Source: Deltaproteobacteria bacterium (GTDB taxonomy: Bacteria; Desulfobacterota; Syntrophobacteria; BM002). From it: a DNA stretch of 46,993 bases. A model generated the notes under the pieces. That model was not told the DNA's origin, ran no database searches, and saw nothing but the letters and a program-made list of their open reading frames with translations. The translations under genes were made by a program, and so were the position numbers. Location: assembly GCA_020347625.1 (NCBI GenBank), contig CP070735.1, positions 2,571,015-2,618,007 of the forward strand, read 5' to 3'. Positions 42,215 to 46,993 of this stretch are shown here, piece by piece (position 1 is the stretch's first letter; each line of letters opens with the position of its first letter).

Positions 42215-42350
42215 CGAAATCCGAAGCACGAAGCACGAAACAAATCGAGAAATTAGCTTATTAGGGAATTGAAGAATTGAGGAATTAAGAAATTCGGTGT
42301 TAGTCTTTTTTCAATCCCTGAATTCCTAAATCCGCAATTCCTGAATTGTC
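42215..42350. repeat. CGAARCA 7-mers and a palindromic period-8 array
   Basis: 42215-42242: four contiguous 7-mers CGAARNM. 42265-42296: four 8-mers of type RGAATTNA, followed after about 15 bases by complementary 8-mers (about 42311-42350). Immediately upstream of the selenoprotein gene. Confidence 0.75.
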
Positions 42351-42418
42351 TGTAATTCGATATTCAAATTTAGACTGCGCGATAACTAGTACCGTTTACT
42401 CAAACTAGGAGATTCGCC

Positions 42419-43747
42419 ATGTCAAAAAAACTAGTAATTGTTGGTGGTGGTGCTGGAGGCCCGAGCGCTGCCGCCAAAGCCAAACGTCTCGACGCCGAGC
42501 TCCAGGTGACCATGCTTGAAGCGGGCGAGCACGTCTCTTTCTCTGCCTGACCCACCCCCTATTACATCGGTGATGTAATCAGAGATCAGTCCAAGTTGAT
42601 TGCCCGCACACCTGAAGCCTTCGCAAAATCTGGCATTGACGTAAGACTTCATACACGGGCGGCAGCCATTCGACCAGAACAAGGAAGTGTGGAACTCGAC
42701 AGTGGTGATAAACTCCCTTTCAATTACCTTGTGGTAGCAACCGGTGCGACTCCCAGGCGTCCGAGCGTTGTCGGAGAGGACCTGGAAGGCATCTTCTTCT
42801 TGCGCAACGTTACCGATGCCGTTCGCATCAAGCGCTTTATCGAGGAGCGCAATGCCAAACGGGCGGTGGTAGTTGGCGCAGGTCTCGTAGCTCTAGAAAT
42901 GTGCGAAGCATTCAGAGCCCTGGGATTGGAGACAACAGTAGTTTATCGACGGGACCTGCCGATGCTGAGGCTGGGAGAAGATTTCGCCGAACAAATTCTC
43001 CAAGAGCTTGAGGCTAATGGTGTAAAGTTCATGGGGGATACCACCCTTGAGGGATTTGAGCAAGCCTCCGGAGGCAACATAAGCGTCCAAACCAGCAATG
43101 GCCGGTTGGAGACCGATCTCGTGCTTCTTGCTATCGGCGTTGTTCCCGCTGTGAAGCTCGCCACCGAGGCAGGCCTCGCCCTTGGCCCCACCGGAGCCAT
43201 TGCGGTCAACGATCGGTTGCAAACCAACATTCCAACTGTCTACGCGGCCGGAGACTGTTGCGAGTGCTATCATCGCATTAGCAGGAGGCCGGTATATGCT
43301 CCACTTGGGGACGTCGCCAACAAACAAGGTCGCATTGCCGGTGCGAACATCGGCGGTCAGAGCCTCACTTTTGATGGCGTTGTGGGCTCCATCTGCTTTA
43401 AGGTTTTCGATCTTGAAGTTGCCAGCACTGGATTGACCGAAGAAGAAGCCAAAGAAGCGGGGTTGAAAGCAGCTTCCTTTACCATTCAAGGTGCTTCCAG
43501 AGCTCACAGCTATCCAGGAAGTCGCGAACTACAGCTCCGATTGGTGGCAGAATCAGAGAGTGGCCTTCTCCTCGGCGCTCAGGGCTTGGGAGGCGATGGC
43601 GTTGTCTCGAGAATCAACGCCCTGGCAGTAGCTCTGACCGGCGGGCTGACTCTGGAAGATTTGGCTTATCTGGACCTGGCATACGCCCCGCCTTTCTCCG
43701 GTGCCTGGGACCCCATACACATTGCTGCGCAGCAGTTACTTAAGTGA
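42419..43747 (+). CDS. CoA-disulfide reductase / NADH oxidase family protein with in-frame UGA as active-site selenocysteine
   Basis: 442 residues if TGA at 42548-42550 is read as Sec44. ATG 42419 has AGGAG upstream. FAD-binding VIVGGGAGGPSAA, then HVSFSA-Sec-PTPYYIGD: the Sec sits where the family has its redox-active Cys (Cys43 in S. aureus CoADR). The frame continues without interruption into Li-R-T-P-E-x-F, NAD-binding VVVGAGLVALEMCEAF (about 143-160), TVYAAGDCCE and the C-terminal DLAYAPPFSGAWDPI dimer-interface motif. No rhodanese extension. Predicted to reduce CoA disulfide, polysulfide or O2 with NAD(P)H. A SECIS hairpin follows the TGA. A standard gene caller would start it at 42596 and lose the FAD and active-site region. 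Confidence 0.88.
42548..42579 (+). promoter_or_regulatory. Bacterial SECIS element
   Basis: TGA at 42548-42550 followed by a perfect 8-bp hairpin ATTACATC/GATGTAAT (42561-42568, 42572-42579) with loop GGT. Loop starts 18 bases after the TGA and has G in its first two positions, which fits the known bacterial SECIS rules for SelB. Confidence 0.85.
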
Positions 43748-43990
43748 TGTTTGGCCGGTTTAGCTGGTTCGCCTATTCAGTCGCTTTAGCCCCTTTGGAA
43801 GGTATAACAGGCTATGTCGATATATCCCTTTACCAGTCAATTTCCTCTATGCTAATCGGCTAGTGTTAATGTTCCAGTTCCTCGAGCTATGTTAAAATAT
43901 TGAATTGTTTAAACCGGCAAAAGTGGCTAAACGATGTTGGTCCATCGGTCATGGCCTGTCAATTTGAGGAAGTGACCGCAAGGAGATATT

Positions 43991-44527
43991 TTGAAAGTAC
44001 TGCTTCACATTTGCTGTGCCCCATGTTCCATCTATCCTCTGGAGGTGCTTGAAGCTGAGGGCTTTAGGGTCTTTGGTTTCTTTTTCAATCCCAATATTCA
44101 CCCCTACCAGGAATATCGTCGTCGCCTGGAAGCTGTTGAGCAGTTAGCCGGACATCTCGGCCTGGAGGTCATCTATCGGGACGAATATGACGTGGTTAGC
44201 TTTCTGAGGGAAGTGGCTTTCCGAGAAACGCACCGCTGCCACTATTGCTACCATCTCCGTCTGGACACGGCAGCCAAGCTGGCCAAGAGGAGTCGCATGC
44301 AAGGCTTCACCAGCACCCTTCTTTACAGCAAGAGGCAGGATCATGAACTTGTTCGGCAAATTGGAGATGAGGTGGGAAAGAATCATGGCATCCCATTTAT
44401 CTATAGAGACTTACGCGACGGCTGGAATAAGGGTATAGAGAAATCAAAAGAATTGAATCTTTATAGGCAGGGATATTGCGGTTGCATCTATAGTGAACAA
44501 GAAAGATACCTGGGGGTCATTCGTTAG
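43991..44527 (+). CDS. queH: Epoxyqueuosine reductase QueH
   Basis: 178 residues, TTG start with AAGGAG directly upstream. The QueH (DUF208) pattern is clear: HICCAPCS at residues 6-13, RCHYCYHLRLD, TSTLLYSKRQDHE, and YRQGYCGCIYSE near the C-terminus; these cysteines bind a 4Fe-4S cluster and an auxiliary iron. Performs the last step of queuosine synthesis in tRNA, independent of cobalamin, unlike QueG. Alone in its unit. Confidence 0.92.
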   Translation: MKVLLHICCAPCSIYPLEVLEAEGFRVFGFFFNPNIHPYQEYRRRLEAVEQLAGHLGLEVIYRDEYDVVSFLREVAFRETHRCHYCYHLRLDTAAKLAKRSRMQGFTSTLLYSKRQDHELVRQIGDEVGKNHGIPFIYRDLRDGWNKGIEKSKELNLYRQGYCGCIYSEQERYLGVIR

Positions 44528-44650
44528 AAAAGGCTTAGCGCACAGAGTAGAGCGTAAAAGCGAGTAAGAAATAAATGGCGAAGGGTAAACAATTGCAGAA
44601 CGAATCCGTTTCTTGCTCACCAAACGCTATGCGGCAAACAAAGTGAGCGA

Positions 44651-44935
44651 TTAGTAAACAAAGACCCTCTGGACGGCAGGGGCGCGCAGCAGGCTGTCAA
44701 TTTTACTCTGGATCTCTTGCCTTTCCTTGTCTGCTTCCCACTTTCTCCAGTCATTCAAACTATTCCAGGTACTAATCACCAAATACTCATTAGGATCTTC
44801 CAAGGAGCGTAGGGTCTCTCCGGAGATGTAGCCCTTGGCCAACATGGCCTTACCTCTTAAGTTCATCAACAGGGTGCTCAAAGCGGGTTCATTTTCCGGG
44901 TCAATTTTTCTTTCTATGAGGACTCGAATGGCCAT
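44651..44935 (-). CDS. ABM-domain (antibiotic biosynthesis monooxygenase-like) protein
   Basis: 94 residues, one ABM ferredoxin-like domain: IRVLIERKIDPENEPALSTLL, GYISGETLRSLEDPNEYLVISTWNSLNDWRKWEAD. AAGGAGG precedes the ATG. Members include heme-degrading IsdG-like enzymes and quinol monooxygenases; the heme-ligand His is not evident, so function is open. Confidence 0.85.
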   Translation of the reverse strand: MAIRVLIERKIDPENEPALSTLLMNLRGKAMLAKGYISGETLRSLEDPNEYLVISTWNSLNDWRKWEADKERQEIQSKIDSLLRAPAVQRVFVY

Positions 44936-45150
44936 CGTCTTCCTCCTTGCTTGAAGATTCTCCGCGGTTCATACTTAATTTCTAGCAAAACAGTTACAGA
45001 CACTAGACCTTTTTTAAAAATATAACACAGGGTATCTGGGGACAGAAAAGGAAATGGTTGTCGACTCAAAGGAAGGCCGGGGTAATGGGATTTGTCTCCT
45101 GCCGCTGACTCTTTGGCAGAACAGATACTAATGGGTCGCACTAATAACTT

Positions 45151-45576
45151 TTAGGTGGAGTCTTCTTGTATTTTCTTGCCGTCCAATACGTCTCTTAGAC
45201 TGAGGGAGGCGAGCTCTTGCATCAACCTCTCGCTCATCTGGAGCCAGATATCCCGTGTGATACATCCGTTTTCGCGCTCGCAAATTTTAGGATCTTTTAC
45301 ACAATCCACCAAGGACAGACCTCCTTCGAGAGTCTCAATGATTTGCCCCACGCTGATTTTCTCAGGATTGCGCGCTAGAGTGTATCCGCCTCTGGCTCCA
45401 CGGACACTGCGAATGAATCCGGCTGCTCTGAGTGGGATTATCAATTGCTCTAGGTATTTTACCGAAAGATCCTGACGTTTGGCGATTTCTCTGAGAGGGG
45501 TTGGGCCCTGATCGTGGTGTGCCGCCAAGTCCAACATCATGCGAGTACCGTACCTGCCTCGAGTGGATATCCTCAT
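45151..45576 (-). CDS. Rrf2-family regulator with three Cys (IscR-like)
   Basis: 141 residues. Winged-helix domain: MRISTRGRYGTRMMLDLA, LSVKYLEQLI recognition region, SVRGARGGYTLA wing. Cys92, Cys99 and Cys105 (x6 and x5 spacing) match the IscR cluster ligands (x5, x5), so a 2Fe-2S-sensing role is likely. No isc/suf genes are next to it in this window. A consensus promoter precedes it; GGGAG is the Shine-Dalgarno. Probably autoregulated, as typical for the family. Confidence 0.9.
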   Translation of the reverse strand: MRISTRGRYGTRMMLDLAAHHDQGPTPLREIAKRQDLSVKYLEQLIIPLRAAGFIRSVRGARGGYTLARNPEKISVGQIIETLEGGLSLVDCVKDPKICERENGCITRDIWLQMSERLMQELASLSLRDVLDGKKIQEDST

Positions 45577-45609
45577 AAACTTCTCCCAAATATTGATTAG
45601 CTTGTTCGG

Positions 45610-45638
45610 ATTATAGCAATGCTACCTATATCTGTCAA
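45610..45638 (-). promoter_or_regulatory. Consensus sigma-70 promoter of the Rrf2 gene
   Basis: Minus strand: TTGACA (45633-45638), 17-bp spacer, TATAAT (45610-45615): a perfect match in both hexamers and spacing. Start of transcription near 45603, giving a leader of about 27 bases. The spacer has an ATAG-N9-CTAT partial dyad, a possible operator. Confidence 0.85.
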
Positions 45639-45775
45639 AATAATTCAAGCAATTCTGACTGTTTGACATCGTTTTCCACCTTAATCCGAGGATTTTCCCG
45701 TAGTCCTTCCCGCTATGGTGCGGCAACCATCTTGCTGCTTGATTTGATGCTACCTTCCCTCGCATCAAAGTTTCC

Positions 45776-45800
45776 AACTTGTGATATGATCACCAAGTGT
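45776..45800 (+). promoter_or_regulatory. Dyad/extended -10 candidate upstream of the methyltransferase
   Basis: ACTTGTGATATGATCACCAAGT is a near-perfect dyad (ACTTG-TGAT/ATCA-CCAAGT, one extra base). Its TTGTGATA and CACCAAGTG parts match the nuo promoter region, and TTGTGATA/CACCAA also occur before the stress protein gene. Confidence 0.4.
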
Positions 45801-45873
45801 TCTGAGTAAAGATTTCAGAACCAGAGGAACCGCTACCAGAGACTCGAGATGGACTTAGTCTGAGGATAGATTA

Positions 45874-46614
45874 TTGGTGCTTAAACCATCAGCAAAAAAT
45901 ATCAAAGATTTCATTCGGGAAATATACGGAAGGTTGGCAACTGCAGGAACGGCCAATCTCAGTCGGGCTCCTATCGATTCCGGCGAGAGTCTCGCCCGTG
46001 CGCTTGGCTACGATACCTCCAAGTTATCCATTCCGCAAAAAGCCTGGGAACTTTTTGCTGGCTGTGGAAACCCATTGGAAATAATCGGTCTCGAGCCTGA
46101 TTGGACGGTCATTGATTTGGGCTGTGGTGTGGGCATCGATAGTCAGCTAGCTGCATTTTTTTTGGAGCCCCCAGGCAGAGTAATCGGCATAGACCTTACC
46201 CGCGAACTGCTCAGTCTGGCAAAGGAGTATGCCCGTGAACACCCTAACTGTCACTGGGTGACTGGTGATGGGGAACAGCTTCCTTTAAGGCAAAGAAGCG
46301 TGCATCTGGCTATTGTCAACGGCTCTTTCAATCTCATGCCAAATAAAGAGCAAGCCCTGGCAGAAATATACCGAGTCCTCAAGCTCGGCGGTTATCTTGC
46401 TCTGGCCGACCTTATTCTGGTTGGTGACATGGAGCCAATAACTGATGGATTTGAGGATGCCTGGAGTTGGTGCGTGGCAGGAGCACTTTCGGCCAGGGAA
46501 TACGACAGCCTCCTCAAGGCCGTTGGGTTTTCCTGGTGGGAGCTGAAAGAAAAGAGCAATTACGGCCCTCTAGCCGCCGCCCATCTCCTCGCCCGGAAAG
46601 GAGGGGGAGACTAG
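45874..46614 (+). CDS. SAM-dependent class I methyltransferase
   Basis: 246 residues, TTG start with GAGG eight bases upstream. Motif I VIDLGCGVGIDS (about 89-100), post-I VIGIDLT, motif II region VTGDGEQLPL and LAIVNGSFNLMP, then the typical ALAEIYRVLKLGGYLALAD. The C-terminal CVAGALSAREYDSLLKAVGFS resembles the end of arsenite methyltransferases (GAL..eeY...l..AGF), but the N-terminal Cys pair needed for arsenic binding is not present. Substrate unknown. Confidence 0.8.
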   Translation: MVLKPSAKNIKDFIREIYGRLATAGTANLSRAPIDSGESLARALGYDTSKLSIPQKAWELFAGCGNPLEIIGLEPDWTVIDLGCGVGIDSQLAAFFLEPPGRVIGIDLTRELLSLAKEYAREHPNCHWVTGDGEQLPLRQRSVHLAIVNGSFNLMPNKEQALAEIYRVLKLGGYLALADLILVGDMEPITDGFEDAWSWCVAGALSAREYDSLLKAVGFSWWELKEKSNYGPLAAAHLLARKGGGD

Positions 46615-46616
46615 GG

Positions 46617-46765
46617 ACTTGGCACTAAGCACTGCGGGACGACGCGGAGATGGGGGGACACGGGGACGCGGGGATAATTCAGCAGACAGCTGACAGCGGG
46701 CAGCAGGCAGAAAGAAATAGGGACTAGGCACTAAGCAGTAATCAGCCGGCAGCTGGCAGGCCATT
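46617..46765. repeat. Degenerate period-7 arrays (GGCACTA, CNGNCAG types)
   Basis: GGCACTAAGCA occurs twice (near 46620 and 46728), each in a short 7-mer array, with CAG-ending 7-mers of type CNGNCAG between them (about 46681-46709). Gene-free. A further small run GCTATGC is at 46812-46825. Confidence 0.65.
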
Positions 46766-46844
46766 TTAGGAAGTATGTGAATTGGGAGTGGAAGGACTTT
46801 TTTCTTCTTGACGCTATGCGCTATGCTTTATTTCGGCTGAACGC

Positions 46845-46993
46845 TTACTTGCCCTCTTTCCTGACCACAGCGCTGATTCTATTGATAACCTCGCTCGTTG
46901 ACATCCCCTCCTCCAAAGGTATGCGTACCACCTTGCCGCCACTCTCTTTAACCTCTGCTGCTCCGATAATCTCATCCTCTGGCCAATCGGCCC
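46845..46993 (-). CDS. hldE: D-beta-D-heptose 1-phosphate adenylyltransferase, C-terminal end
   Basis: Partial: the frame is open to the right window edge and stops with TAA at 46845-46847. The visible 48 residues, ADWPEDEIIGAAEVKESGG then KVVRIPLEEGMSTSEVINRI, match the end of the RfaE2/HldE cytidylyltransferase-like domain (DW-x-P-E-x-I-V-G and V-x-I-P-x-x-x-G-x-S-T). Role: ADP-heptose synthesis for LPS inner core. Whether it is a bifunctional HldE or stand-alone RfaE2 cannot be seen. Confidence 0.8.
   Translation of the reverse strand, partial: ADWPEDEIIGAAEVKESGGKVVRIPLEEGMSTSEVINRISAVVRKEGK

Noticed and set aside
42419..42595. Pseudogene interpretation of the CoADR-like gene (nonsense mutation)
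   Set aside because: TGA falls precisely on the catalytic Cys codon, a well-placed SECIS hairpin follows, and there is no other lesion.
46619..46640. Sigma-54 promoter-like TGGCAC string
   Set aside because: The GG-to-GC distance is 11 rather than 10 bases, and the string belongs to a repeated 7-mer array.

Overview
The window looks like a piece of a Gram-negative, anaerobic Desulfobacterota (former Deltaproteobacteria) chromosome. The evidence is a DUF4390-NtrY-NtrX trio, an 11-subunit complex I operon without nuoEFG, a large GltD/NuoG-type fusion flavoprotein, lipid A and heptose genes at the two edges (lpxC, hldE), QueH, and an apparent selenocysteine protein. This assignment is inference from gene content; no rRNA or tRNA gene is present to anchor it.

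Layout. 1-5.2 kb: end of lpxC, a DUF4390 protein, and an NtrY/NtrX-type two-component system. 5.2-12.1 kb: a sugar-transfer island with a GT81/GpgS-like enzyme, a GT4 enzyme, a HAD protein, a second glycosyltransferase, and an inverted, equal-length paralogue of the GT4 gene. 12.4-13.3 kb: tandem universal stress protein. 13.5-24.1 kb (minus strand): nuoA-B-C-D-H-I-J-K-L-M-N followed by an FMN-less NuoF-like protein and an intrinsic terminator. 24.2-25.1 kb: divergent control region with a dyad over the nuo -10 box and a probable one-TM small protein. 25.1-28.9 kb: 1,236-residue fusion (2Fe-2S, GltD-like FAD/NAD(P), 2x4Fe-4S, molybdopterin-type). 28.9-30.9 kb: leucine-rich leader peptide, attenuator and leuA. 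30.9-40.3 kb: cNMP-binding proteins, K+ channel, AI-2E/PerM transporter, a CsgG/TPR lipoprotein, DUF3303, a flavodoxin-type reductase and manC. 40.5-47 kb: small HTH protein, a hairpin-rich gene-free stretch, lipoprotein hydrolase, CoA-disulfide-reductase-like selenoprotein, queH, ABM protein, Rrf2 regulator, methyltransferase and the end of hldE.

How the genes may work together. The membrane and Q arms of complex I are complete, but the classical NADH dehydrogenase module (NuoE, F, G) is not here. Two unusual proteins flank the operon: one keeps the NuoF 2Fe-2S-type thioredoxin fold and N3-cluster domain without the FMN/NADH domain; the other joins a GltD-type FAD/NAD(P) module to a NuoG-like Fe-S/molybdopterin-type chain. 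I infer that they form an alternative electron-input module. The GT island plus manC may make a glycerate-based compatible solute.

Most gaps between genes carry short degenerate tandem repeats with a strict period of 7 or 8 bp, often with a complementary second arm. The motif differs from gap to gap but the architecture is the same. This is the most striking non-coding property of the window.
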